From positions 1 to 10,080 of the forward strand of contig PGXR01000104.1 of the NCBI GenBank assembly GCA_002839245.1: a DNA stretch of 10,080 bases, read 5' to 3'. The notes beneath the pieces were generated by a model. The model saw only the letters and a program-made list of their open reading frames with translations, did not search any database and was not told the DNA's origin. The DNA is from Spirochaetae bacterium HGW-Spirochaetae-7. Lineage in GTDB: Bacteria; Spirochaetota; Spirochaetia; Treponematales; UBA12059. The position numbers were made by a program, and so were the translations under genes. Positions 1-7,022 of this stretch are shown piece after piece; position 1 is the first letter of the stretch; every line of letters begins with the position of its first letter.

Positions 1-7
1 GGTACCG

Positions 8-1750
8 ATGACTGAACAGCGTCCTGACCCGACGGAACTGCAACTCGACGCACGCATGCGCATCCTCATGTTGACCATCGAACTGGGCAGGATATTTGCC
101 CAGGACGAGTCGGAGAAAGCGAACGTTGCCGCGGTAGATGCCATCAAGCGATCGTTCGACGCCGCAGCCGCCGTCATGTTTTACATCAGCAGCAACAAAG
201 CCTACAGAATCTGCATTGCGGGAACTGACTTTCCGATCGCCCTGCCCGAAGCGCGCTGGCGGAACTGCGTTGAAGCCCACGGCGGTGCTGCCGGAATCGC
301 GCGCTTCGGGCCATGGTCGATACCCGGCATCGGCAAGGAGTTGCCGGCCTGGATCTCGGTATGCCTCTATGTCTCGGGCGACGATGGCGGCTATATTTTC
401 CTCGGGCTGGAGGAGGGGTCCTGGAGCGACCAGGCCCTGGCGTTGCTTTCCTCCCTCCGGGAGGGGATAGCGCCAATCGTCGAGGCGCGACATGAACGCA
501 AGATCGAGGAACAGAAACTGAGGGAAGCGGAGAAACGACTGGCACGCAACGAGAGCAGGCTCCGCGACCTGTTCGAGGGTTCCCGGGACATGATATACAC
601 GGCCAACGCGGGTGACATCATCACCAGCGTCAACGTCGCCGGGACAACGCTCCTGGGATACCCTTCGAAGGCGGCGCTGACAGGAAAGCCGTTCAGCGAC
701 TTTGTACTGAACGTAGAGGACAGGCATACGTTCCTGGGCAAGATCGCCGCCAATGGCTACGTCGACGATTACGAGGTAGTGCTCGGCAGGAAAGACGGCA
801 GCTCGATCTTCTGCATAGAAACGGCCCATGCGCGCAAGGACGCATCGGGGAAGATCCTCGAGATGCAGGGCATCGTCAAGGACATCAGCGCGCGGATCGC
901 GAGCGACCAAAAAATGTGGAAAATGAACCTGGAGCTGGCCGAGGCAAACCTCCAGCTCCAGAAAACCCAGATGCTGATGGTCCAGCACGAGAAACTGGCC
1001 TCCATCGGCCAGCTCGCGGCTGGCATAGCGCACGAAATCAACAACCCGCTGGGGTTCCTTACCAGCAACAATACGACGCTCGAGAAATACTTCGGCAAGA
1101 TAAAGACCGCCATTACCGCCACCGAGCAGTCAGGAAAACTGGCCCGGATATTTTCCGACGCCGAGTCGATCTTCGCCGAATCGCGTGACGGGTTCGAGCG
1201 TATCCTCAAGATAGTCAGCAACCTCAAGAATTTTTCGCGTGTCGACAGGACGGGCGATTTCGACGACTTCGACCTGAATGCAGGCATCGAGAGCACGCTG
1301 GTCGTGGCCTGGAACGAGATAAAGTACGTCTCGGAGCTGCGCAAGACCCTGGGGACCCTCCCGCTTATCAGGGCCAACGGCAGCGAGCTCAACCAGGTCA
1401 TTCTCAACATGCTCGTGAACGCCGCCCAGGCGCTTGGCAACCCTCCCCGGAGCGGCAAGGGCCTCATAGAGATCGCGACCAGGCTCGAGGGAGACCAGGT
1501 CGTGCTTTCAATCCACGACGACGGACCCGGTATCCCGGAGGGCATACAGAACAGGGTTTTCGATCCGTTCTTCACGACCAAGGAGCCGGGCAAGGGCACC
1601 GGTCTCGGGCTGAGCATATCGTACGACATCATCGTCAACAAGCATGGAGGCAAGCTCTGGGTTGAATCCGACGCGTCGTCGGGCACGACCTTCTATATTG
1701 CGCTGCCCGTGGCGGGACCGTCGCCCCGCGAGGGCGGCAATCCGGGCTGA
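8..1750 (+). CDS. Soluble GAF-like/PAS sensor histidine kinase
   Basis: Cytoplasmic sensor kinase of two-component signalling, 580 residues, with no membrane segment or signal peptide. Residues about 15-160 look like a GAF-type sensory fold (inferred from pattern only). Residues 160-185 are a charged helical linker. A PAS domain spans about 185-297 and ends in the usual 'GIVKDIS' strand. A second helical linker leads to the H-box, with phospho-acceptor His342 in AHEINNPLGF. The catalytic ATPase domain shows the N-box (ELNQVILNMLVNAAQAL, Asn467/Asn471), the G1 box DDGPGIP (504-510), the F-box FDPFF and the G2 box GKGTGLGLS (528-536). This H-box and ATPase set is typical of NtrB/ZraS-like kinases. 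There is no attached receiver. The ATG at 8 is the first visible start, but no stop precedes it in the seven bases available and no ribosome site can be judged, so the N-terminus may lie further upstream. Its partner is unknown. The 3' end overlaps the convergent response regulator gene. Confidence 0.93.
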   Translation: MTEQRPDPTELQLDARMRILMLTIELGRIFAQDESEKANVAAVDAIKRSFDAAAAVMFYISSNKAYRICIAGTDFPIALPEARWRNCVEAHGGAAGIARFGPWSIPGIGKELPAWISVCLYVSGDDGGYIFLGLEEGSWSDQALALLSSLREGIAPIVEARHERKIEEQKLREAEKRLARNESRLRDLFEGSRDMIYTANAGDIITSVNVAGTTLLGYPSKAALTGKPFSDFVLNVEDRHTFLGKIAANGYVDDYEVVLGRKDGSSIFCIETAHARKDASGKILEMQGIVKDISARIASDQKMWKMNLELAEANLQLQKTQMLMVQHEKLASIGQLAAGIAHEINNPLGFLTSNNTTLEKYFGKIKTAITATEQSGKLARIFSDAESIFAESRDGFERILKIVSNLKNFSRVDRTGDFDDFDLNAGIESTLVVAWNEIKYVSELRKTLGTLPLIRANGSELNQVILNMLVNAAQALGNPPRSGKGLIEIATRLEGDQVVLSIHDDGPGIPEGIQNRVFDPFFTTKEPGKGTGLGLSISYDIIVNKHGGKLWVESDASSGTTFYIALPVAGPSPREGGNPG

Positions 1751-2112
1751 CGCCGGCATTTCAGGGCCGCCTCGATGCAAGAGGCGAGTTCCGACAGTAT
1801 GAACGGCTTCCCGAGGAAGCCGTCAAACACCGCATCGTGGTCGTCGCGGCGCTCGGAGCCGGAAGCGGCAATCAGGCAAGGCCCGCCGCTCGCCGCCTCT
1901 TTGGTGGCCGCCCGAATCGCGCCGGCCGTGGCCATGCCGTCGATGCCCGGCATCATGAGGTCGACGAGCACCAGGTCGTAACTGGCGTGCTCGCAGGACG
2001 CCTGGGCGGCTCGTCCGTCGCTGGCGTCGTCCACCGACCAGCCAAGGCGGACGAGCATCCGCCTCAGGAGCTCGCGGTTCATCGAATCGTCATCCACGAC
2101 GAGCGCCCTCAA
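1693..2112 (-). CDS. Receiver-only response regulator (CheY-like)
   Basis: A single receiver domain of 139 residues with no output domain, like CheY or Spo0F. Phosphotransfer residues are complete: acidic pocket Asp7-Asp9 in VVDDDS, phospho-acceptor Asp51 in VLVDLMMPG, Ser84 at the Thr/Ser position (LIAASGSE) and Lys102 in FLGKPF. The domain ends near residue 117, and the last 22 residues are a Pro/Gly/Arg-rich tail. The start is a TTG overlapping the hybrid kinase stop as TTGA. An upstream GAGG (2120-2123) is spaced 7 bases from it. The next in-frame ATG is codon 11 and would delete strand beta-1 and the acidic pocket, so TTG is favoured. Translational coupling to the hybrid kinase implies it is a likely phosphate acceptor of that kinase. 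It could serve as a shuttle to a phosphotransfer protein elsewhere or as a direct protein-binding output; the sequence does not say which. Confidence 0.9.
   Translation of the reverse strand: MRALVVDDDSMNRELLRRMLVRLGWSVDDASDGRAAQASCEHASYDLVLVDLMMPGIDGMATAGAIRAATKEAASGGPCLIAASGSERRDDHDAVFDGFLGKPFILSELASCIEAALKCRRQPGLPPSRGDGPATGSAI
1730..1773 (+). other. Imperfect nested hairpin across the first kinase's stop codon
   Basis: GAGGGCGGC (1730-1738) can pair with GCCGCCTC (1766-1773) with one bulged G. CCGG at 1742-1745 and 1753-1756 can pair inside it. It covers the TGA at 1748-1750 and sits in the overlap with the convergent regulator gene. It lacks a T-run in either direction, so it is at best a weak or factor-dependent end signal. 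Confidence 0.25.
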
Positions 2113-4799
2113 GAACCGGCCTCATCGACCGCCGTGGCGAGCATGTGCCGTATCCTCTCGAGCAGCCCCGACAGCACCTCGCGGTCCTCGTCGGCGTAGT
2201 GTTCGACGAACAGCTTGACGAGCTCCTTGCCGGGCTTGCACGAGAATCTCTGGAAGGCCTGCGACAGCATCGAAGCCTCGGCCCGGATATCGATGCGCAC
2301 GTCGGTGGTGCCGGCGAGCGCCAGGGTCAGCGCCGACATCGCCGCGTCGACCTCCAGCTTGATGCGGTCGATGGCCGCCCCCAACCCGATGCCCGTCGAC
2401 GTGAAAGCCGAACTGAACGCGGTTGCGGAGACCGCTTCCCGCTCCGCCATGGCGGCCGCCAGAGTGGATGATAGCTTCCGTATGTCGGTGGGTTTGGGGA
2501 AGACGTCGTGGAACAGCGTCTCGGCATCCTCGATCGTATCCCTGTCCTGCGCCGTCATCGCGAACAGCGGCATTGACGGCGAGTACCGCGAACCGGCGTA
2601 CGCCCTGATCGCCCGGGCCAGCTCCGTACCCGAACAGACGGGCATCTGGATGTCCAGCAGTCCGGCATCCACGAAGCGCGACTCCAGGATGGTAAACGCC
2701 TGCACGGCGCTCGACGCGCAATGGACGCGAAAACCACAATTCTCGAGGAGCGTCCGCATGTACTCGAGGTTTACTTCATTGTCGTCGACGACCAGGATCG
2801 TATAGCGCGCCGCTTCGCCGACCGCCGCCTTTTCCGGCGAGGCCGCGGGCACGATGATCGTGAACACGCTTCCCGAACCGAGCTCGCTCGACATCCGCAG
2901 CTCGCCGCCCAGCGCCATGACGATATTCCGGGCAAGCGCCAGGCCGATGCCGGCGCCCTTGACCACGACGTGTTCGCGCGGGTCGGACCTGGAGAACGGC
3001 TTGAAGACGGTTTCGCGGTTGGCCGGCGCGATGCCTGCGCCGGTGTCCCGGACCTGCACCACCAGGTGGGGCACGTTTCCTTCCCGGCGCTCTATCACGG
3101 CGGAAACCGAGACGGATCCGCCGGATGTGTACTTGATGGCATTGTCGACGAGTATTCCCACGACGCGGCCAAGCCGGTCCGGATCGGACTCGATTATCCC
3201 GTCGCTCCCGACGTCCAGCGAGAAGTCGAGGCCCTTGCTCCCCGCTCCTTTCCGGTACGGTGCGCAGGTACGCTCCATGAACGCGCCCAGGGGAAACGAA
3301 AGTCGCTGGATCGAGGCTTCGAAATTCTCGGAGCGCACGTAATCGAGGATGCCCGTCAGTATCTCGAGGAGTTCCTGGGCGTTGTCCAGAATTGCCTCGG
3401 CCTTGGCCGGAGCTTCCTCGCTCTTGACCTGGATGAGCCGGGCGGCCGCGATAATGGCGTTGATGGGGTTCTTGAGCTCGTGGGTCATGCTGGACAGGAA
3501 ATGCGACTTGGCCTGGCTGGCGGTCTCGGCGTCGCTCCTGGCGTTGTGGAGCATGACTTCCATCGACTTCCGCGTGCTCACGTCGTCGACGACGGCTATC
3601 GCATGCGTGATGGCGCCAGACGGCGAGCGGACCGGCGCCAGCGAGAAATCTGCCCAGAATTCGCCTCCCGACGCTCGCGGCACCAGGGCTTCCTCGCGAG
3701 CCTCGAAGCCGTCCCGCACCTTCTTGGCGATGCGCTTGGCCTTGTCGGGCGGAAACGAGAAGAAGCTGAACAGTCCCTTGCCGATGACCTCGGGCGGGGA
3801 ATAGCCGGAGAGCAAGAAAAAGGACGGATTGACGTACTCCACCTCGAACTCGTGGTTGAGGACGAACACGCACGAGCCCAACTGGTCTATCGCCTGGTAC
3901 AGCTTGCGAAGCATCTCTTCGGACTTGCGCCTGAGCGTCACGTCCCTGATGATGCCGACGGATCCCTTGAACTCACCTTCGCCATCCCGTGAATACTCGC
4001 CCGCCGCTGAAATCTCGCCGTAGGAGATGACGCTGCCTATCATCTCCCGCGCCTGGCCGGTAGCGCCCGGCTTCTTGCGCAGCCGGACCTCCAGGTCGGT
4101 TGTCCGGCGATCGATGCCGCGACGCTCGTTGAACAGCTTGGGGCTGAGGGCCAGCCCAGTCCTGTAGCCGACGAAATCGGGGAGAACCTTGTCGCGGTCG
4201 ACCGCCGAGGCGTCGTCGTCATGGAGGAGCACCGAGTAGTGCTTGCCCACGAGGTCGGACGGAACGTAGCCCAGTATCGATACGGATTCGTTGATGAACG
4301 TAATGACGCCCTCGATGTCGAGTTCGTAGACGATGTCGGGCAGGGCATGTACGAGTTCCTCGTAGCGCTTGCTGTATTCCGCCGCCTGCGTCCTGTCAGC
4401 CAGCCCCTTTGATACGGCAACCACGGCGCCGGCAACCCACATGCAAATGCCGGCGAACGCACGAGGTTCCGGCTCGAGAGCCAGGATGGTAAACCCGGAG
4501 ACGGTGGCGAGCCTCAGCAACGACTCGTTCGCTTCAGTCCCGCTTATCAATGCGCCTAACGGCATCCTGTCTTCGTCCAGGAGGCCCGCCGCCAGTCTGG
4601 CCATCGCAGGATCGGCCACCAGGATGTCGATCGCGCGGGCGCGGCTGGCGGCTATCGCATCCCTGAGCAGCGCCTCGCCGACGAACACCGTGATATCCGC
4701 GCCGGCGATTCGAGCCTTCAGTTCCCTCGAAAGTCGTTCCGCCGTACCGGCATCCCGGACGGCCACCGCGACGAGCGGTCTTTTTACATTTTTTGCCAT
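2109..4799 (-). CDS. Hybrid histidine kinase: pseudo-receiver, PAS, PAS, HisKA, HATPase, receiver, Hpt-like tail
   Basis: 896-residue signalling kinase, probably cytoplasmic. Residues 1-115 resemble a receiver fold that keeps an Asp in ILVADPAM (Asp63) but lacks the usual Lys. A PAS domain spans about 141-290 and contains the FNERRGIDRRTTDLEVRL stretch I recall from delta-proteobacterial and spirochaete PAS kinases. A second PAS lies at about 295-410. HisKA has His440 in SSMTHELKNP. The ATPase domain shows the N-box VDNAIKYT (Asn553), G1 RDTGAGI and G2 GAGIGLALA. A C-terminal receiver at about 667-785 has Asp672/673, phospho-acceptor Asp716 in LLDIQMP, Thr749 and Lys769. Residues 790-896 are helical and partly Hpt-like but without the HxLKG motif. 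The start at 4799 is 4 bases after the malQ stop; GGAG lies 12 bases upstream (a long spacing), and the first codons are A-rich, which should help initiation. An in-frame ATG at 4817 has no ribosome site. The neighbours imply co-transcription with malQ and the receiver gene. Confidence 0.92.
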   Translation of the reverse strand: MAKNVKRPLVAVAVRDAGTAERLSRELKARIAGADITVFVGEALLRDAIAASRARAIDILVADPAMARLAAGLLDEDRMPLGALISGTEANESLLRLATVSGFTILALEPEPRAFAGICMWVAGAVVAVSKGLADRTQAAEYSKRYEELVHALPDIVYELDIEGVITFINESVSILGYVPSDLVGKHYSVLLHDDDASAVDRDKVLPDFVGYRTGLALSPKLFNERRGIDRRTTDLEVRLRKKPGATGQAREMIGSVISYGEISAAGEYSRDGEGEFKGSVGIIRDVTLRRKSEEMLRKLYQAIDQLGSCVFVLNHEFEVEYVNPSFFLLSGYSPPEVIGKGLFSFFSFPPDKAKRIAKKVRDGFEAREEALVPRASGGEFWADFSLAPVRSPSGAITHAIAVVDDVSTRKSMEVMLHNARSDAETASQAKSHFLSSMTHELKNPINAIIAAARLIQVKSEEAPAKAEAILDNAQELLEILTGILDYVRSENFEASIQRLSFPLGAFMERTCAPYRKGAGSKGLDFSLDVGSDGIIESDPDRLGRVVGILVDNAIKYTSGGSVSVSAVIERREGNVPHLVVQVRDTGAGIAPANRETVFKPFSRSDPREHVVVKGAGIGLALARNIVMALGGELRMSSELGSGSVFTIIVPAASPEKAAVGEAARYTILVVDDNEVNLEYMRTLLENCGFRVHCASSAVQAFTILESRFVDAGLLDIQMPVCSGTELARAIRAYAGSRYSPSMPLFAMTAQDRDTIEDAETLFHDVFPKPTDIRKLSSTLAAAMAEREAVSATAFSSAFTSTGIGLGAAIDRIKLEVDAAMSALTLALAGTTDVRIDIRAEASMLSQAFQRFSCKPGKELVKLFVEHYADEDREVLSGLLERIRHMLATAVDEAGS
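2120..2123 (-). promoter_or_regulatory. Ribosome binding site supporting the TTG start of the response regulator
   Basis: Read on the minus strand this is GAGG, 7 bases upstream of the TTG at 2112. It lies inside the last codons of the hybrid kinase gene. It is the main evidence for the TTG start, since no in-frame ATG or GTG precedes a complete receiver fold. Confidence 0.6.
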
Positions 4800-4803
4800 G
4801 GTT

Positions 4804-6777
4804 TCAGTTTTCTCCATCGCGGGTGCATGCCCGCCGTATGTCATCGATCCATGTTTCAGCGGCCTCGAGCCGCTCGACGCTCGGCCCCATTCGCCAGGTC
4901 CAGTTGAAGCCATCCACGCTGCCGGGCACGTTGACCCTGTCCGAGTCGGCATCGGCCGAGCGAAGCGCGCCCGAGCAGTCCAGCGCGTCCTGCAGCTGCA
5001 CGACGAACAACAGCGAGGGCGCCTTGGCCAGCGCGCCGAGTACGGCCAGCGCCGCGTCGGGGTCCAGCCTCTCCGGCACGGGGGACAGGCCGGGGCAATA
5101 CTCGGCGGCAAAGGCGTCGCGCCCGTCTTCGCTTTCCCACCAGCCGCGCAACGTCGAAGTGTCGTGGACGCTCGGCGTGCAGGCGGACAGTTCGGAGTAG
5201 GACGACAGCGGCTTGAACGGCTGGCCGGGCAGGTCCCAGAAACGCATCCACCGCGGCACGCGGAGGCCGGGGATGCCAAGCCCGGCGAGCACCTTGGGCA
5301 CGCAATCGGGAACGGCTCCCAGGTCCTCGGCACAGGGAAGCATCGATGACGACGAGGCGAGCATCGACAGGAGCTCGCGCCCGCGCTTCTCCCAGCCGAG
5401 TTCCGCCTGGGCGGCCTTCGCGGAAAACAGCGCGCCCAGCGTCGAACGTTCGGAATCGGAAAGGCTGGCCCAGGCCGTGCTGTCGCGATAGCTCCAGACA
5501 GGTGTGTAGACGCCATCGCCCATGGCCAGGAGCGCCCTGTCGCGCCACCGCGTCTTGAGGAATTCGGCCAGACCCGTTTCGAGTCCCAGTCCGGTTATGT
5601 CGGCCTCGCCGCGTATCGTCCTCTTGAACAGGTACAGGTCCTCGTCGCCTATCCTGTCGAGGGCGGCACCTATCGCCCGCTCGGCTTCCCCGGCCGATAG
5701 GGCGGCACTGCGCAGCTCCCCGCCGGGCAGGTGCGGCTCGGACAGCCACCTCAGCCTGGGCTTGCCGAAACCGGCATCGGTCAAGTCCCCGGCGGTCACG
5801 GAAGCCCCGGGCACGAAGCGGCCGAGGCAGCCCGTCTCTTCCCGCTCGCCGAGAGCCCAAATCCTGAAGAAGCCCAGAACGTGGTCAATCCTGAACGCGG
5901 AATAATAGCGATCGGCCTCGGCTACACGCGCCTTCCAGAACGAATAACCGCCGGCGGCCATCGCGTCCCAGTCGTATATCGGAAAGCCCCAGTTCTGGCC
6001 GGTCGTCGAGTACATGTCAGGCGGAGCCCCGGCCCTTTTCGTCAGGTCGAAGAAGCTACGTTCGGCCCAGACGTCGGCTGAATCCTCGTTCATCAAAATG
6101 GGGATATCGCCGAGAAGGGCGATGCCCATGGACGCCACGGCGGAAGCGGCGGCGGCGAACTGCCCGGCGGCCCGCATCTGCACCCAAGCGTGGAAATACT
6201 GCTCGTCGGCCGCGGACTTCTCGAGCCAAAGTTTCCCGATATCCGCGGGCGTCGGGTCGCGTCTCGCCGGCCATTCGCGCCAGGCGCGCTCCCCGTATTC
6301 GGACTTGAGCCGCTTGAAGACGGCGTAGGTCTTGACCCACGGGTTGCCGGCGATGAAGGAGGCAAGCTCGGGATCGGACTTGATAGCCTTGCTGCCCGCA
6401 TCGTAGACGGTGCGAAGGGCCGCCAGCTTGGCATCGAGGCAAGCGCCGTACGGAAAGCGCTCTCCAGGACTTGCAAGGGAAGCAAAGACGTCGAGCGCCT
6501 TGATCGCATCCGGCGCCTTTGTTGCCTCGGGCAGGTCGCAGACGCGGATGTACAGCGGGTGGAGCGCGAAGGCCGACAAGGCCGAATACGGCGAACTCTG
6601 GCTGCCGGTATCGTTGACCGGCAGGATCTGGACGAGGCCAGCCCCCAGCCGCGCACACAATTTCGCGAAGGGTACGAGGTCGGGGTACTCGCCTAGCCGC
6701 CATCCGCCATCGGTGCGTATGGAGCCCATGGGGATGGCCACGCCGAAAAGGCGCTTGCCGGTCGCTGGATATCGCAT
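4804..6777 (-). CDS. malQ: 4-alpha-glucanotransferase (amylomaltase, GH77)
   Basis: Cytoplasmic enzyme that transfers 1,4-alpha-glucan segments between maltodextrins and releases glucose; used in maltodextrin and glycogen metabolism. The 657 residues exceed the compact Thermus-type enzyme (about 500) and approach the long enterobacterial form. Visible GH77 signatures: early SSPYSALSAFALHPLYI region (61-77), GQNWGFPIYDW (260-270), nucleophile Asp298 in FRIDHVLGFFRIW, acid/base Glu484 in CAEDLGAVP, stabilising Asp539 in VHDTSTLRGWWE, and the C-terminal NVPGSVDGFNWTWRM. All three catalytic carboxylates are present, so it should be active. The ATG at 6777 is preceded by GGAGG (6784-6788) at 6 bases and a sigma70-like promoter just upstream. 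It is the first gene of an apparent operon with a hybrid histidine kinase and a receiver protein, an unusual pairing. No other sugar genes are in the window. Confidence 0.96.
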   Translation of the reverse strand: MRYPATGKRLFGVAIPMGSIRTDGGWRLGEYPDLVPFAKLCARLGAGLVQILPVNDTGSQSSPYSALSAFALHPLYIRVCDLPEATKAPDAIKALDVFASLASPGERFPYGACLDAKLAALRTVYDAGSKAIKSDPELASFIAGNPWVKTYAVFKRLKSEYGERAWREWPARRDPTPADIGKLWLEKSAADEQYFHAWVQMRAAGQFAAAASAVASMGIALLGDIPILMNEDSADVWAERSFFDLTKRAGAPPDMYSTTGQNWGFPIYDWDAMAAGGYSFWKARVAEADRYYSAFRIDHVLGFFRIWALGEREETGCLGRFVPGASVTAGDLTDAGFGKPRLRWLSEPHLPGGELRSAALSAGEAERAIGAALDRIGDEDLYLFKRTIRGEADITGLGLETGLAEFLKTRWRDRALLAMGDGVYTPVWSYRDSTAWASLSDSERSTLGALFSAKAAQAELGWEKRGRELLSMLASSSSMLPCAEDLGAVPDCVPKVLAGLGIPGLRVPRWMRFWDLPGQPFKPLSSYSELSACTPSVHDTSTLRGWWESEDGRDAFAAEYCPGLSPVPERLDPDAALAVLGALAKAPSLLFVVQLQDALDCSGALRSADADSDRVNVPGSVDGFNWTWRMGPSVERLEAAETWIDDIRRACTRDGEN

Positions 6778-6783
6778 TGATCG

Positions 6784-6788
6784 CCTCC
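6784..6788 (-). promoter_or_regulatory. malQ ribosome binding site
   Basis: Perfect GGAGG on the minus strand, 6 bases before the malQ ATG. It fixes the start at 6777 and predicts strong initiation. Confidence 0.75.
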
Positions 6789-6801
6789 GCTACAGCGCTT
6801 C

Positions 6802-6830
6802 AGTATAGGCTAGAGCCGGCAATGGGGCAA
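6802..6830 (-). promoter_or_regulatory. Predicted sigma70-type promoter of malQ
   Basis: On the minus strand, TTGCCC (6825-6830) and TATACT (6802-6807) are separated by 17 bases. This matches the -35 consensus at 4 of 6 and the -10 consensus at 5 of 6 with ideal spacing. Transcription would start near 6795, giving a leader of about 18 bases that contains the GGAGG. It would drive malQ, the hybrid kinase and the response regulator. Confidence 0.55.
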
Positions 6831-6876
6831 TCGGGAGCCGCACGCTGCACGGCAGGCAAAATATCCTACTTCAGTC

Positions 6877-6904
6877 TTGCATTCCTTCCCGCAAAGATTA
6901 TACT
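6877..6904 (+). promoter_or_regulatory. Predicted sigma70-type promoter of the cheW-cheR-receptor operon
   Basis: TTGCAT (6877-6882) and TATACT (6899-6904) are separated by 16 bases. The -10 matches at 5 of 6; the -35 is weaker (TTG conserved, 3 of 6). Transcription would start near 6911, leaving a cheW leader of about 110 bases with two hairpins. I see no well-spaced flagellar sigma28 element (TAAA-N15-GCCGATAA). Confidence 0.45.
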
Positions 6905-6927
6905 TCAGGCATAGTAAATATATATTA

Positions 6928-6970
6928 AGTGCTCGAAAACGATTCCCCCTGCGACAAGGGGGGAGTGCTC
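6928..6970 (+). repeat. AGTGCTC direct repeats flanking a GC-rich hairpin
   Basis: AGTGCTC is present at 6928-6934 and again at 6964-6970, 36 bases apart. The GC-rich stem-loop of the cheW leader lies between them. The arrangement is directly visible; its role is unknown. Confidence 0.4.
6944..6963 (+). other. GC-rich leader hairpin upstream of cheW
   Basis: TCCCCCT (6944-6950) pairs with AGGGGGG (6957-6963) around a six-base loop, with a terminal T-G wobble. No T-run follows on the plus strand, so it is not a canonical terminator for this operon. It may protect the mRNA or act as a regulatory leader structure. Confidence 0.45.
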
Positions 6971-6977
6971 ATTTACG

Positions 6978-6994
6978 TCCGATTCCATATCGGA
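6978..6994 (+). other. Second leader hairpin upstream of cheW
   Basis: TCCGAT (6978-6983) and ATCGGA (6989-6994) form a perfect 6-base stem with a TCCAT loop, 28 bases before the cheW start. On DNA it could equally be a dyad operator. Confidence 0.4.
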
Positions 6995-7022
6995 ACCGGG
7001 ATGGCGAAGATGGGGTGGGTCA

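Larger units (their letters stand above)
6798..6908 (+). repeat. Three CTTCAG repeats in the divergent promoter region
   Basis: CTTCAG occurs at 6798-6803, 6869-6874 and 6903-6908. The last two are extended to TACTTCAG (6867-6874 and 6901-6908). On the minus strand they read CTGAAG. The first copy touches the malQ -10 and the third overlaps the chemotaxis-operon -10, so they may be operator half-sites. A hexamer can recur by chance, so the function is only inferred. Confidence 0.35.

Noticed and set aside
769..1686. A 305-codon minus-strand open frame opposite the first kinase.
   Set aside because: It is Ser-rich with no motif and mirrors the kinase's conserved ATPase domain; treated as a shadow.
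2721..3992. A 423-codon plus-strand open frame opposite the hybrid kinase gene.
   Set aside because: Its product is His/Arg/Asp/Gly-rich with no recognisable domain, while the minus strand encodes clear PAS, HisKA and ATPase motifs. It is a typical shadow frame of high GC.
4789..4794. An A6 run at the hybrid kinase start that fits a slippery A-AAA-AAT heptamer.
   Set aside because: It sits at codons 2-4 with no evident stimulatory structure or useful alternative frame; an A-rich start is better explained as aiding initiation.
4369..5349. A 326-codon plus-strand open frame opposite malQ and the kinase start.
   Set aside because: It spans two unrelated genes on the other strand, is compositionally odd and has no domain.
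4800..5516. The hybrid kinase reading frame stays open for 239 further codons upstream, inside malQ.
   Set aside because: This segment lies in another frame of a well-conserved malQ, is rich in Arg/Pro/Ser/Cys as expected of an out-of-frame translation of GC-rich DNA, and shows no domain. The kinase start is placed at 4799.
6944..6963. The GC-rich hairpin before cheW as an intrinsic terminator.
   Set aside because: No T-run follows on the plus strand, and on the minus strand only a short TTTT lies several bases away with no gene upstream to terminate.
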